A DNA stretch of 64,000 bases from Segatella copri (GCF_009494395.1 NZ_VZCB01000011.1:20326-84325), one strand, 5' to 3'. Shown: positions 18,601 to 27,747, counted from the first letter of the stretch. Made by a program: numbers and translations. Notes: generated by a model not told the origin, from the sequence alone.

Positions 18601-20279
18601 ATATTAGAGGCGAGATAATACACGTTCTTCATCATCAGGTCCCAGTTGCCCTGCTGAGGGTTACAACTGGTATTCTTGAGCGCCTTGACAAAAAGAGCCT
18701 GCTTGGTATCAGTAATATCAGAAGCAAACTCACCCACCTGATAAGTTACACCACCCGATGTATATTCATAGGCCACAGCCAATACCTGATCGGTCTGAAT
18801 ACCCGTCTTCAAAGAAACATAACCCAAGGCAGTATTGACGGAATACTCAGAAGAGCTCAAAAGACGGGCACTCTCCAGTTTCTCAAAGTCTGCACCACCT
18901 ACCAGACCAGCCCCCTCCAGAGTAGCAGCAGCCTGGTCGATATCCCGGGCAGCCACATACTGGGTAGTCATTGCCTGATACTCGGTATTGGCACGGTTGG
19001 AAGGCACCAGTCCGGTTGCCGTCCACATCGGATTACTGATTTTAGAAGCTTCGCCAAGATCGGTCAGTGCCACGATATTTCGGGTATTGGCAGTAGTTCC
19101 CGACTTATTGGTTACCCAAATTTCCACACGGTTAATCGTAATGCCGGTAACGAGATTAGGCAACTTCTGCATCCATTCGTCATAATGATTCCTGAAATAT
19201 CGGGAAAGGAAGAAGTGACGATTCTCCTCATAATCGGCAACATTGATTTCAAATGGAGTCAACTGTACGCCGCCCCTGCTGGAAACACTCTTGGATGCAC
19301 TCTTCTTCTGCGAAGCCACCATCTGCAATTTCAACTTTCCAAACTGCATATCGGTTCTGACACCGAAAAGGCTGCTGGCTCCCTTGATAAGCGAAGAATT
19401 GCTGGGGAAAGACACATTTCCAGCCTCCACAAGCTTGATAATCTCGTCTTCCTTACCATCATACTTCAGTTTCATGTTCTGGGCATCATAATCCAGCGTG
19501 GCATCCGTGTTATAATTCAGGTTCATATTCACCTTATCACCCACCTTACCATTCACGTTAAGATTAATCTTCTCATCGAAGTTCATCATCGTGGTTTTCC
19601 GGTTGCGGATAGGCAAAGATGGATTATCGATGCTCTTCTTGTTCATACCCAGTTTCAACTCGGCAGAACCCTGTGTCCTGACACGGATACCGCCAGGACC
19701 GAATATTTTCTCAGCTGGTCCCAGGTCGAAATGCATATCAGAGAAGTCGAACTTCTCCTTACCCTTCGCCTGATAAATCTCATCGTTCTTCTTACGGAAG
19801 AAAGCGCTTCTCTCATTCATCTCAGTCCAGGAGTTATACTCTTCGGGAGTAAGCATGATAGGGGCCGAGAGCCAGGTATTGCCCATACGATTGCCGATAA
19901 CGAAACGGTTGAGCGTATCGTTATAGACCACATCATATTTCATGTTGTCCGGGCGCTGCAAGTCAAGCGGACTCTGATAGAGGTCGCTGAGTGAATAAGG
20001 CTGGGTAAGCTGAATCTTCCAGCGGGTATTCAGCAAAGAATCAGGAATGGTATCTTCCTCCACCTTGAAGGGTTGGGCAGAAACAGAAATTTTGCTGCTC
20101 TTTCCTTTATCCTGTGCCCCATTCTTTGCTTGCTTATCCAGCTGTTTCTGCTGGGTATTAACCGGATTCTGAGTTCTTTTACGGGTACGGTTATCCTGCA
20201 AATAAGGCATGACGAGAGCATAGCTGAAGGTAGAAACCATCAGCCAGAACAGCAACAAATATATTTTTCCCTGCCTCAT
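12666..20279 (-). CDS. sprA: SprA, T9SS outer-membrane translocon / gliding motility protein
   Basis: 2537 aa, typical for SprA (called Sov in Porphyromonas), the giant outer-membrane beta-barrel that forms the translocation pore of the type IX secretion system. It has an N-terminal signal or anchor (GKIYLLLFWLMVSTFSYALV), a very long alternating-strand body, conserved stretches such as EGYTVSNGRVFIPKVEPFG and GVNWEYDFSKNFQMSG, and ends with a terminal beta-strand (TQDFGLSIKFSLTR). A basic linker KKQEKEKKKKDAKE near residue 1935 is notable. It lies 52 nt after ruvA, an arrangement common in Bacteroidetes. Its presence means the cell can export proteins with T9SS C-terminal domains, and the gene at 43078 encodes one candidate. 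Confidence 0.95.
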   Translation of the reverse strand: MRQGKIYLLLFWLMVSTFSYALVMPYLQDNRTRKRTQNPVNTQQKQLDKQAKNGAQDKGKSSKISVSAQPFKVEEDTIPDSLLNTRWKIQLTQPYSLSDLYQSPLDLQRPDNMKYDVVYNDTLNRFVIGNRMGNTWLSAPIMLTPEEYNSWTEMNERSAFFRKKNDEIYQAKGKEKFDFSDMHFDLGPAEKIFGPGGIRVRTQGSAELKLGMNKKSIDNPSLPIRNRKTTMMNFDEKINLNVNGKVGDKVNMNLNYNTDATLDYDAQNMKLKYDGKEDEIIKLVEAGNVSFPSNSSLIKGASSLFGVRTDMQFGKLKLQMVASQKKSASKSVSSRGGVQLTPFEINVADYEENRHFFLSRYFRNHYDEWMQKLPNLVTGITINRVEIWVTNKSGTTANTRNIVALTDLGEASKISNPMWTATGLVPSNRANTEYQAMTTQYVAARDIDQAAATLEGAGLVGGADFEKLESARLLSSSEYSVNTALGYVSLKTGIQTDQVLAVAYEYTSGGVTYQVGEFASDITDTKQALFVKALKNTSCNPQQGNWDLMMKNVYYLASNIEKEKFRLDVKYQSDTTGVYLSYIPEQRVKNTPIIRVLGADRLDNNNKAHSNGYYDYVEGYTVSNGRVFIPKVEPFGCYMRDYLVKNGVAADAAEKYAFTELYDSTKTVARQIAEKNKYQMVGQFKGSSANVISLDAYNVPQGSVVVTAGGVTLTEGTDYSVDYNAGEVTILNQSIIDAGTSVNVSLESNTDYGQTRKTMFGVNWEYDFSKNFQMSGTLQHLSEQALTTKVSMGSEPLKNTLWGVNLNWKKESQWLTNVLDKIPFLHLTQPSQISFTSEFAQLLAGEAGGTQDNASYIDDFENTKNGIDVMTPTSWFISSVPSLNFKEDYNDKTGLTSGFHRSRLAWYCIDPLFTRRGSSLTPGHIKSDLKQLSNHYVREVYVKELFPLRQQNSYQGATNTLSVLNLAYYPSEPGPYNFNVEDLQADGTLKNPQLNWGGMMRKLDTNDFEQANIEYIEFWLLDPFLYTREQPDANEYGGDFYINLGEVSEDILRDGKKFYESGMPVDGSKSFTYTQWGKIPTQSTVTYAFATTSGSRALQDVGFNGLTDAEEQEFYKSAYLDQIQGKVNQAVFDSIFADPARDNYHYFRGSDWDQMRAPILQRYKYINNPQGNSPDSDSRSESYDTSYKSTPDVEDINQDYTLNEYEKYFQYRVSIRPEDLVVGTNHIVDKREYSQTWRDNTKSSVTWYQFRIPVDEFESRQGNINDFSSIRFMRMFLTGFKKPIVLRFGTLDLVRGEWRTYDQQLSAASGGTLEASAVNLEENAEKTPVNYVLPPGISREQDPSQPQLVESNEQALSLVVKNLTSGEAKAVYKNTTLDLRQYKRIQMFTHANALEQNTTNLKDRELAVFIRLGSDYKNNYYEYEIPLTLTAPRSNYNRNVPADRRLVWPEENMLDVALSIFTNLKKERNKAKAQGMASYMAPYSAYDSEHPNNKLTIVGNPSLGEVKTMMIGVRNNSGDVKSGEVWVNELRLKEHNNKGGWAANANLNVQLSDFGSVNATGRYVSEGFGGLEDGVASRSTDNYGTYSVTTSLEMGKFFPDKAKVSIPLYYSVTKEKTSPKYNPMDTDMELKDALDAAGSKAERDSIENIAVTKVTQTNFSVSNARVGIATKRHPMPYDPANFSFTYSHAHQHTTGETTVREQRDNWRGALDYSWTPVYKSWEPFKKIKNKSKWLDILKRFGLNWLPQNLAFNTEMTHETYELQERDMESLTKSQLPITFSDQFLWNREFALRWDLTKNLHMNFQSATHAQVDVPYPDVNTDLYADQYHAWKDSVYRSAVLNSVRTWGTPLDYSQSFTASYKVPLNLLPVFDWVNTDASYSSNYSWERGMEDENGNSYGNTINTHRELTLNGSFNLVKLYNHVPFLKKVNEKFNRTMSRSQYERKKQEKEKKKKDAKELAADPKKALPKNRKAFEKEITLLPDTTLCIRHGKNSKRLIVSAKTADGKLFPIKYKKVDNNQIKLISKVDSAQKIKISVLAKEPLEEKSWYKTWQTVARLAMMVRNVSFNYRSSYQLTLPGFTPSIGDAFGQKKVGSMAPGLDFAFGLVDDDYIGKARENDWLLRNDSVATPATTSKTDNLQLRMTLEPVKDLKIDLSAVRTQTTQKSIQYMYEGTPTTQSGSFQMSTISLSTAFEGMGDANSGYRSKTFEKFVNSLAGYRDRVETQYAGTVYPAGSALGGGKFDASRTPVNQYSGDVMIPAFLNAYTSMGGNSLSLFPALSRLLPNWTVRYSGLGKLPWFRDHFKSVNINHSYKSIFAVGSYNSYSTYQEYMNGLGFINDASTGNPSPSSMFNISQVSINEAFSPLIGMDVTFNNNMTLKGEYRQTRVLNLSMTSVQLNEALSKDWVIGMGYRINNFSLFEGGARKLKAKMGAGNRKDNRNATANSQQMRGANHDLNLRLDFSFRKQAAIVRDIASMTSSASSGNNALKLSFSADYTFSKLLTMSFYYDRQTNTPLLSSSSYPTTTQDFGLSIKFSLTR

Positions 20280-20331
20280 TTACAGATGCTAAATTCTTTT
20301 TCCTGACATTTAATTTTCTCTCTTACCGCAA

Positions 20332-20946
20332 CTACTTGATTTGCTTCAGAGCCAACTTCACAACCTGCTCAACCGGCAAATCTGGCTGAGCCTTCAAGAT
20401 GTCGACAACCACCTTGGCAGAAGGAGCCGGAGAGAAACCAAGCATGGTAAGGGCACTCACCGCCTCATCCTTCACATCGTTGTTCACCATCACCACATTG
20501 CCACCATTAGCAGGAAGTTCATCTGCGATACCAAGACTCACGATCTTATCTCTTAAATCCAGAATGATACGCTGGGCTGTCTTGAGTCCGATACCTTTTA
20601 CTCCCTTCAACATCTTGTCATTGCCCGATGAAATCACGTTGCACAGTTCACTTGGCGACAAGGATGAAAGGATCATCCTCGCCGTATTTCCACCCACACC
20701 CGATACGGTGATGAGCAGACGGTAGAGTTCACGTTCCTGCTTGGTAGCAAAACCGAAAAGGGTGAAAGAATCGTCTCTTCCACCAGCCACCAGCACCTCG
20801 TGAACATAGAGTTTCACTTCCTGCTTGCCCTGGATGGCGGTATAAGTATTAAGCGAGATATTGAGTCCATATCCTACTCCTGCTGTTTCTACTACAGCCA
20901 TCGCTGGAGTCAGCTCGGTCAAATCGCCATGAATATATTCTATCAT
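20332..20946 (-). CDS. ruvA: Holliday junction DNA helicase subunit RuvA
   Basis: 204 aa. It binds Holliday junctions as a tetramer and loads RuvB. The N-terminal OB-fold starts [12 protein letters not shown]. Tandem helix-hairpin-helix motifs are visible as [16 protein letters not shown] and [20 protein letters not shown]. The C-terminal domain III ([11 protein letters not shown] ... [10 protein letters not shown]) contacts RuvB. Full length, first gene of a ruvA-sprA unit. Confidence 0.96.
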   Translation of the reverse strand: MIEYIHGDLTELTPAMAVVETAGVGYGLNISLNTYTAIQGKQEVKLYVHEVLVAGGRDDSFTLFGFATKQERELYRLLITVSGVGGNTARMILSSLSPSELCNVISSGNDKMLKGVKGIGLKTAQRIILDLRDKIVSLGIADELPANGGNVVMVNNDVKDEAVSALTMLGFSPAPSAKVVVDILKAQPDLPVEQVVKLALKQIK

Positions 20947-21346
20947 ATCTAATTATCTCCACATTAATTATAATAATATATATTTAAACGGCAAAATGCT
21001 CCATATATTGTATCAAGCGAAAGCCAAAGCTAAGATTCACATAAAATCACGAAACTGAAAGGAATCCATTCAAGAAGTCTTACAAATCCCCCTTTATTCT
21101 ACCTAAAAATCATGATTTTATAACCTTTTGCAACTTTTATGAGTTAAAAATCTATTAAAACGTCACGTATTTCAAGAAAAAGCTATACTTTTGCAACCGG
21201 AAATAGATATCATGCGGAAATTTATCCGCAAAAACTACCCCTTAAGATAGTTGGAAGATAAGACAATAACTATCATAAGATAGAGTTTAATATATAAAAA
21301 GGTAGATTTTTAAACAGAAACAACAATAAAATAAAAGAAATAACAG
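20947..21346. other. Intergenic region between divergent ruvA and ddh
   Basis: 400 nt without a gene. It is AT-rich and contains the ddh promoter element near 21186-21193, leaving an untranslated leader of about 150 nt that ends in an A-rich stretch. I see no known riboswitch fold and no tRNA. A ruvA promoter could not be assigned with confidence. Confidence 0.6.
21186..21193 (+). promoter_or_regulatory. ddh promoter -7 element
   Basis: TACTTTTG followed by C, matching TAnnTTTG. It lies about 150 nt before the start codon, implying a long leader. Confidence 0.6.
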
Positions 21347-22246
21347 ATGAAAAAGTTTAGAGCAGCCGTAGTAGGTTACGGCAACATCGGTAAGTTTACA
21401 GTAGAGGCTCTCGAAGCAGCTCCTGATTTTGAGATTGCAGGTATCGTTCGTCGCCAGGGTGCTAAGGACAAACCAGCTGAGTTGGCTAACTATGAGGTAG
21501 TAGATGACATCACCAAGTTGAAGGATGTAGATGTTGCTATCCTCGCAACTCCTACCCGCTCTTGCCCTGAGTATGCTGAGAAGATCGTTGCACTCGGCAT
21601 CAACACCGTAGATAGCTTCGATATCCACACCAGCATCCTCGACTACCGCACCAAGCAGATGGAGAACTGCAAGAAGGCTGGCAAGGTAAGCGTTATCTCT
21701 GCCGGCTGGGACCCAGGTTCAGACTCTATCGTACGTGTATTGATGGAAAGTCTGGCTCCAAAGGGATTGACCTATACCAACTTCGGTCCTGGTATGAGCA
21801 TGGGACACTCAGTTTGCGTTCGTAGCAAGAAGGGTGTCAAGGAAGCGCTTTCTGTAACCATCCCATTGGGTGAGGGTATCCACCGCCGTATGGTATATGT
21901 AGAACTTGAGGAAGGCGCCAAGCTTGAGGATGTGACTGCAGAGATCAAGGCTGACCCATACTTCGCTCACGATGAGACTCACGTATTCGCCGTAGCATCA
22001 GTAGATGATGTAAAGGATATGGGTCACGGTGTGAACCTCGTTCGCAAAGGTGTATCTGGCAAGACTCAGAACCAGCGCTTCGAGTTCAACATGAGCATCA
22101 ACAACCCTGCCCTCACCGCTCAGGTCTTGGTTAACGTGGCTCGCGCTTCATTCCGTCTCCAGCCAGGTTGCTACACCATGCCAGAGATTCCTGTCATCGA
22201 CATGCTCCCAGGCACTCGTGAGGAAGTTGTTGCAACACTCGTGTAA
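21347..22246 (+). CDS. ddh: meso-diaminopimelate D-dehydrogenase
   Basis: 299 aa. An NADPH-dependent cytoplasmic enzyme that makes meso-diaminopimelate directly from tetrahydrodipicolinate for lysine and peptidoglycan synthesis. The N-terminal Rossmann fold is AAVVGYGNIGKFTVEAL with IVRRQ as the NADP loop. The substrate domain carries SAGWDPGSDSIVRVL and GPGMSMGHS, both diagnostic of the family. The length is right. It is followed by a strong bidirectional terminator. Confidence 0.94.
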   Translation: MKKFRAAVVGYGNIGKFTVEALEAAPDFEIAGIVRRQGAKDKPAELANYEVVDDITKLKDVDVAILATPTRSCPEYAEKIVALGINTVDSFDIHTSILDYRTKQMENCKKAGKVSVISAGWDPGSDSIVRVLMESLAPKGLTYTNFGPGMSMGHSVCVRSKKGVKEALSVTIPLGEGIHRRMVYVELEEGAKLEDVTAEIKADPYFAHDETHVFAVASVDDVKDMGHGVNLVRKGVSGKTQNQRFEFNMSINNPALTAQVLVNVARASFRLQPGCYTMPEIPVIDMLPGTREEVVATLV

Positions 22247-22251
22247 AGACA

Positions 22252-22355
22252 TTGAACTTTGAGCTTGGAACATTGAACTTTATGATTAGTTTTACTGGTT
22301 CAAGTTCAAAGCTCAAAGCCAAAAGTTCAAAGTTCAAAGCTCAAAGCTCAAAGTA
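22252..22355. repeat. Heptad-like low-complexity repeats (TTCAAAG / CTCAAAG)
   Basis: Repeated 7-nt units such as AGTTCAA and AGCTCAA, with reverse-oriented TTGAACTTTGAGCTT at the left side. They can pair to form an imperfect hairpin in front of the terminator. A short piece of similar wording occurs at 7780-7799. No coding function. Confidence 0.6.
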
Positions 22356-22359
22356 TAAA

Positions 22360-22397
22360 GGCTCGCAAGAAATAAAAACTTCTTGCGAGCCTTTTTT
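22360..22397. terminator. Bidirectional terminator between ddh and susD
   Basis: GGCTCGCAAGAA and TTCTTGCGAGCC form a 12-bp perfect stem with an 8-nt loop and a T-run. The same stem sequence recurs at 27840-27867, on the other side of the susC-susD locus. Confidence 0.92.
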
Positions 22398-22448
22398 AGT
22401 ATCTTATGTCTTGAGCTCAAGACATAAGCTTGAATACGTTTTCACGCT

Positions 22449-24458
22449 TTACTTAACGTCAGTTGCACCCTGACCAGCAACCAATGGCCAACCTGGGTTC
22501 TGGTAAACAACAGATGTAGTAAGATCGGTCTGATCACCCTCAGCTGTCTGACGGAACACGCTCTGTGCGATAGGAGACAGATAGTGAGCAGGAGTAAAGT
22601 GATAACCATCAAATACCTGGTTGTTAATCTTGGAAATCTGGTATGGACGGATATAGTCGCCACTAATGGTCTTATCACTCATATTACCCTTACCACCTTC
22701 AACATCAACCTTAGCGAGGTTAGTTGTGCCATCGAGCCATGTACCCTCGTAAACAGTACCCCAGTACTTCATACCTTCAATCTGGTAACCGTTTACCTGA
22801 TCGCAAGCACGCCAACGGATTAAGTCCTCCCAACGGGAAGCCTCACCGATGAACTCATCACGACGCTCACGACGGATGTTGTAAGTAGTAGCATCAACCA
22901 ACTGACCATGAGAGTAAGCACCGAAGTCCCACTTAGCCTCCTCCTGCATGTTGGTAGCTGCGATAGTCTTGTTGTAATCAGGATCTACCTTGGCACGGAT
23001 GCGGAGAGCACGCCAGTACTTATCAGCTGTAGCGTCGATAGTATTGTTCTTCAACCAGGAAGCCTCCATGTAGTTGAGGAGAGCCTCTGTGCCACGGAAT
23101 ACGATGCTACCACTCTCGCCGTAGTCGTGATTGAGTCCCTGCTGGGAATCATAGTTTTTACCCTTCTTTACTGCGAAACCTGTCACCATACGAGTCTCGT
23201 TGTTGCCCTTTACTGTCCATGAGAGGTCGGTTGGAACAGCACCCTCACTGGTATAGTTCTCGATAGATCCATCCATCTTGGTGAAGAGCTGGATGCGAGA
23301 ATCGCGATTCTGCAAGGTAGCCTTCACACCCTGGTTTTCCCAAGTTGGGTCGTAGCCTGAGCCGGCAGCGTAGATAGGCAAACCATTGCGCATGAGGAAT
23401 GAGTTGACGAGACCACGTGTCCAACCAGTACCGCCGCCATTGCGCTGCAACTGCATCTGCACGTTGTGGGTAACGTTAGCCTTTGCCTTATCAAAAGCAC
23501 GGTACATCAACACCTCGCTATAGCCGCTCATATCCTTGTCACAGAACATGGTGTAGTAAGGATTGAGACTTGCCAAGCTAGCATTCTGTCCCTCTGGAGC
23601 ATCCGTATTCTCTACAAGGTTGCCAACGAGCTTATCACCCAATTCCTTAGAAGACTTCATAGACTCATCGAGGAAGTGATTGATGGAAGAATCGATGTCA
23701 AATCCCTGGATATCCTCAGCCTTGCCTGGCCAACCTGGACCACCTGGCACAAACGCAGTACCCTTGTGATACTTCTCCCATGTAGCCTCGAAGAGGGCTG
23801 CACGTGAACGGAGCAGGAGGGCTGCATCGCGAGAGATGCGGTTCTTGCCACCAGGAGCTGATTCCTGCAGAAGACCGAGTGCCTTGTCAAGGTCGTCGAG
23901 AATCTGCTGAGCTACCTTATAACGTGGCTGGCGCTTGGAAGACGCAACGAGAGTTTCCTTGTCATCAGGAAGCGCATTGAGCACGATAGGGAAATCACCC
24001 AAAGACTGCAACTTGTCCAAATAAAGGTAAGCACGGAGGAAGTATGCCTCACCAATGTAGTGGCGTACCTGAGCCTCAGCACCACTAATCTGCTTAGCCT
24101 CGAACTTTGGCAATACCTGATCCAGGAAATAGTTCACCGAGCGGATATTACCGAAATCCCAAGCACCACCACTCTGACCTACTTTCCAGTTTCCAGGAAC
24201 CCAACGGCTAGAATAACCGGTTCCCGCCTGGTTATCGGTATCGTTATCGTAAGCAAAGGTACTCATACCATATTTACCCGGTTCAATACTTGTCAATACA
24301 CCATAGAGATTCACGGTGTAGGCAGCCAGGTCGTCTGCGCTAGTGAAATAAGACGCAGGTGTCACGTTGCTTTCAGGCTCCTTGTCAAGATAGTCATCGC
24401 AACTTGTCAGACCGAGCGTCGCGCCCAATAAGAGCATTGAAATATATTTAATTTTCAT
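22449..24458 (-). CDS. SusD/RagB-family outer-membrane lipoprotein
   Basis: 669 aa. The signal peptide ends in lipobox LTSC-D (Cys20), followed by DDYLDKEPES, the usual start of mature SusD proteins. TPR-type helices (AYFLRAYLYLDKLQSLGDFP) and the C-terminal RagB/SusD domain (RRERRDEFIGEASRWEDLIRW, near residues 535-555) are present. It acts as the substrate-capturing lid on the SusC transporter. It lies 33 nt downstream of the susC-type gene, forming a classic nutrient uptake pair. No glycoside hydrolase or peptidase is adjacent, so the substrate cannot be named. Confidence 0.95.
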   Translation of the reverse strand: MKIKYISMLLLGATLGLTSCDDYLDKEPESNVTPASYFTSADDLAAYTVNLYGVLTSIEPGKYGMSTFAYDNDTDNQAGTGYSSRWVPGNWKVGQSGGAWDFGNIRSVNYFLDQVLPKFEAKQISGAEAQVRHYIGEAYFLRAYLYLDKLQSLGDFPIVLNALPDDKETLVASSKRQPRYKVAQQILDDLDKALGLLQESAPGGKNRISRDAALLLRSRAALFEATWEKYHKGTAFVPGGPGWPGKAEDIQGFDIDSSINHFLDESMKSSKELGDKLVGNLVENTDAPEGQNASLASLNPYYTMFCDKDMSGYSEVLMYRAFDKAKANVTHNVQMQLQRNGGGTGWTRGLVNSFLMRNGLPIYAAGSGYDPTWENQGVKATLQNRDSRIQLFTKMDGSIENYTSEGAVPTDLSWTVKGNNETRMVTGFAVKKGKNYDSQQGLNHDYGESGSIVFRGTEALLNYMEASWLKNNTIDATADKYWRALRIRAKVDPDYNKTIAATNMQEEAKWDFGAYSHGQLVDATTYNIRRERRDEFIGEASRWEDLIRWRACDQVNGYQIEGMKYWGTVYEGTWLDGTTNLAKVDVEGGKGNMSDKTISGDYIRPYQISKINNQVFDGYHFTPAHYLSPIAQSVFRQTAEGDQTDLTTSVVYQNPGWPLVAGQGATDVK

Positions 24459-24491
24459 AAATTGTTTCCTTTCTATAATCTAAATGATAAG

Positions 24492-27400
24492 TTAGAATGT
24501 TACACTAAGACCGAATGAGTAGGTTCTAGACAATGGATATGCCTTACCAATCTCATGGCCATAACCTGCTCCAATCAGCTCTGGATCACCAGCCTCTGTG
24601 AAGTTAGTGATGGTGAAGAGGTTCTCTCCAGATACGAAGAAGCGAAGATTCTCAATATAAGCCTTGCTTGTGATAGTCTTTGGCAAGGTATAACCGATGG
24701 TGAGGTTCTTCAAACGGCCATAAGCAGCATTCTGCAAATAGCGGGTCTGAGTCTGGATGTTGCGGCCACCACCCCAATCTGCACGTGGGTAGTATGCTCC
24801 CTTGTTATCCTCACGCCAGTAGTCCTCGTGGAACTTGAAACCAGTAGCCTGCCACTTACCCTGACCGATAGCGCCCCAGAATACGGCACCACCTGCTGCG
24901 TAGTCACGCTTGAGGGTTCCCTGGAAGAACACCTTGATATCAAAGCCCTTCCAAGCTGCATCGAGGTTCAAACCGAAGTTATAGCGAGGAGTAGAGTTAC
25001 CGATGATGCGGCGGTCGCCAGATTTGTCGGCTGTACCCTCACCACCATTGATCTTGCCGTCGCCATCGAGGTCTTTATACATGATGTCACCAGCAGTCCA
25101 GCCACTTCCGAGTGCGCTCTGGTCAACCTTTGCGAGGTGCTTGTCCATCTCATCCTGGCTCTGTGCGATACCGATTGTGGTATAACCCCAGATGTCTCCG
25201 AGCTTAGCACCAGCATAGTATGAACCGAGCTTCTTAGATGGGTTAGGATACTTATCGATGACCACCTGGTTATCACTCAATACGAGAGATGCACCATAGC
25301 TTACCTCACCGATTACGTCACGCCAGCCAATCTGGAGATCCCAACCCTTAGATGTCATATCAAGGTTGTTCACCTTTGGAGGATTGGCACCGAGGATAAC
25401 TGGCAACTCAGGAGCAGGACCTACCATGTCGAATGTCTTGCGCTGATAGTAGCCGAACGATCCTGTCAAGCGGTTATTGAAAGCACCCCAGTCGAGACCG
25501 ATTTCCCATGTACGGCTCTTCTCCCATGTAAGAGTAGAAGAGACGAGATCTGGCTGTTTAGCGATATTTGGCTTAGCGCCATTAATCAACCAGTTGCCAC
25601 CCTGAGAAGAGAAGCCGATGGTTGGATAGAAAGGATACCAGTTATCAGTATTCTGGTTACCCAACTGACCCCAAGAAGCTCGGAGCTTCAATGTGTTTAC
25701 GTAATCAGTCAATGGCTCCCAGAACTTCTCACGGGCAATGTTCCAACCTGCAGAGAATGATGGGAAGAAGTTCCAGCGGTTCTCGCGGAGGAAACGTGAA
25801 GATCCATCATAACGGAGGTTAGCCTCGAAGAGGTAACGGCCTGCATAGTCGTAGTTGATACGACCGAAGAAACCGGCTGTAGTCCATGAGTTATATGCAC
25901 CACCTACACTTGGCTTGGTGGTTGTTGTATCAAGAGTAGGAAGACCAGACATGATACCGTTCTGCTGTGCCTTCATATTGCGCTGGCGGAACCACTCACT
26001 CTGGAAACCACCCATTACCTTCATATTATGCTCGCCAAATGAATGGCTGTACTCAGCAAAGAGGTTAGGGTTGAAATAGTTTGACTTGAATGAATACTCA
26101 TACACGCTTGATGTTGCGTTGATATCTACATAAGGATTGTTGTCGCAGTCGTAGGCGTATACGGTCTGCCAGTCACGGTGGTTGAACTGTGTAACAATAC
26201 GGTAGTTCAGCTCAGCATTCAGAGTCAGTCCCTTTACAGGAGTTGCAACAAAAGAAAGCTGCTGTGCGAGACGGTCTGCCTGATTCTTGGCACGGCCACC
26301 ATTCTGAAGACGTCCAATATAAGACTCTGGCAACCAGTTGCCATTAGGATCGGTAGTTGGCAGAATAGGCCAGTAACGGCACATATTGTGGAAGAACACA
26401 TCTGTACCATTGATCAAATCACCAGGAGAATCGAAGTCCTGACGTGAGAAACGGGTATTGTAGGTCATACGCAACCAGTTGGTTATCTGTGCGTTGATTT
26501 TACCGGTCATGGTATAGCGCTGCATGCTATCATCACCATGACGGAGAAGACCACCACGGTTGAGATAGTTACCAGAAACATAGTACTGCAAACGGTCATC
26601 ACCACCATTGATACTCAAGGTATGCTCCTGAGAGAAGCTGGTACCAAACTGCTCCTTGAGCCAGTCGGTATTACCAAGAGGCAAGAGTGGCGTATTGTCC
26701 CAAACCTCCCAACGGTTGTTGCTGTTCTTGAACATCTTCTGCATGGTAGGATCGCTCTGAGCCTTCTTGATCTGCTCGAGTTTCTCATCTGTAAACCAGA
26801 CACCTGCACCGCTACCAACAGATGCATCGTTCATGTACTTAGCCCATGTGTAAGAGTCCATCATCTCCGGCATGTTGAGTGGAGAATCAAAACGGAAAGA
26901 GTTGTTGTAGTTAATAGAAGTCTTACCCTTCTTACCACTCTTGGTAGTAATAAGGATTACACCACCGGCAGCACGTGAACCGTAGATTGAAGAAGCAGAA
27001 GCATCCTTCAATACAGAAATGTTCTCGATGTCCTGTGGGTTGAGTGCGTTCATATCGCCCTCCATGCCGTCGATGAGCACGAGTGGAGATACAGAAGAAC
27101 CGGCACCGATAGTACCTGTACCACGGATGTTAAAAGACTTGGTTGAATTAAGAGTACCACCGCTCTCTGGTGTAGAGAAGTTCATACCGGCTACTGCACC
27201 CTGAAGAGCATCAACAACAGAGTTGACTGGGCGAGCACCGAGAGTCTTGGAATCAACGGTAGAAACGGCACCAGTGAGGTTTACCTTCTTCTGAGTACCG
27301 AAACCGACAACAACGACCTCATTCAGAGTCTTGCTGTCTTCCTTCATGGTCAAATTGATTTCACCACCCTTCCATACCATCTCCACTGGCTCGAAGCCAA

Positions 27401-27665
27401 TGTAACTGATACAGATAGTTGCGCCACGATTAACATCAGAAAGAGCAAACTTACCATCGAAATCGGTGATGGTTCCACCTTGCTTTCCCTTAACTGTGAC
27501 TGTAGCACCAATTACTGGCTCCCCTGTAGGGTCAATAATGGTACCAGTGCATTGTCCGTCTTTGGACTGATTAGTTTCCTGGATACGAGTTCCCCCATAA
27601 GCCTGGGCTGGAGCCATTCCAAGAGCCATAATCATAGTACTTACTGTGAATAGTTGTCTTATCAT
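24492..27665 (-). CDS. SusC/RagA-family TonB-dependent outer-membrane transporter
   Basis: 1057 aa. It has a signal peptide, then a carboxypeptidase-regulatory-like domain (GTIIDPTGEPVIGATVTVKG to about residue 95), the SusC signature VVVVGFGTQKKVNLTGAVST, a plug domain with VLKDASASSIYGSRAAGGVI, and a 22-strand barrel ending in SRTYSFGLSVTF. It imports an oligomeric nutrient using TonB energy together with the SusD-type partner downstream. No sigma/anti-sigma or hybrid two-component regulator is adjacent, so regulation is probably from a distance or constitutive. Confidence 0.95.
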   Translation of the reverse strand: MIRQLFTVSTMIMALGMAPAQAYGGTRIQETNQSKDGQCTGTIIDPTGEPVIGATVTVKGKQGGTITDFDGKFALSDVNRGATICISYIGFEPVEMVWKGGEINLTMKEDSKTLNEVVVVGFGTQKKVNLTGAVSTVDSKTLGARPVNSVVDALQGAVAGMNFSTPESGGTLNSTKSFNIRGTGTIGAGSSVSPLVLIDGMEGDMNALNPQDIENISVLKDASASSIYGSRAAGGVILITTKSGKKGKTSINYNNSFRFDSPLNMPEMMDSYTWAKYMNDASVGSGAGVWFTDEKLEQIKKAQSDPTMQKMFKNSNNRWEVWDNTPLLPLGNTDWLKEQFGTSFSQEHTLSINGGDDRLQYYVSGNYLNRGGLLRHGDDSMQRYTMTGKINAQITNWLRMTYNTRFSRQDFDSPGDLINGTDVFFHNMCRYWPILPTTDPNGNWLPESYIGRLQNGGRAKNQADRLAQQLSFVATPVKGLTLNAELNYRIVTQFNHRDWQTVYAYDCDNNPYVDINATSSVYEYSFKSNYFNPNLFAEYSHSFGEHNMKVMGGFQSEWFRQRNMKAQQNGIMSGLPTLDTTTTKPSVGGAYNSWTTAGFFGRINYDYAGRYLFEANLRYDGSSRFLRENRWNFFPSFSAGWNIAREKFWEPLTDYVNTLKLRASWGQLGNQNTDNWYPFYPTIGFSSQGGNWLINGAKPNIAKQPDLVSSTLTWEKSRTWEIGLDWGAFNNRLTGSFGYYQRKTFDMVGPAPELPVILGANPPKVNNLDMTSKGWDLQIGWRDVIGEVSYGASLVLSDNQVVIDKYPNPSKKLGSYYAGAKLGDIWGYTTIGIAQSQDEMDKHLAKVDQSALGSGWTAGDIMYKDLDGDGKINGGEGTADKSGDRRIIGNSTPRYNFGLNLDAAWKGFDIKVFFQGTLKRDYAAGGAVFWGAIGQGKWQATGFKFHEDYWREDNKGAYYPRADWGGGRNIQTQTRYLQNAAYGRLKNLTIGYTLPKTITSKAYIENLRFFVSGENLFTITNFTEAGDPELIGAGYGHEIGKAYPLSRTYSFGLSVTF

Positions 27666-27739
27666 AAGATAGAGTTTTAAAATTTGTTATTTGGTTTCTT
27701 ATTTATTACGTTATATTTTTATATTTCAGTTAGCTGATG

Positions 27740-27747
27740 CAAAGATA
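27740..27747 (-). promoter_or_regulatory. susC promoter -7 element
   Basis: TATCTTTG on the minus strand, followed by C, 74 nt before the susC start. The -33 is not obvious. Confidence 0.6.

Noticed and set aside
18453..19994. Plus-strand open frame of 513 codons opposite sprA
   Set aside because: Same reason: mirror of the strongly coding minus strand.
20947..21346. Riboswitch in the ddh leader
   Set aside because: The long leader is suggestive, but I found no conserved lysine-riboswitch helices or other known motif.
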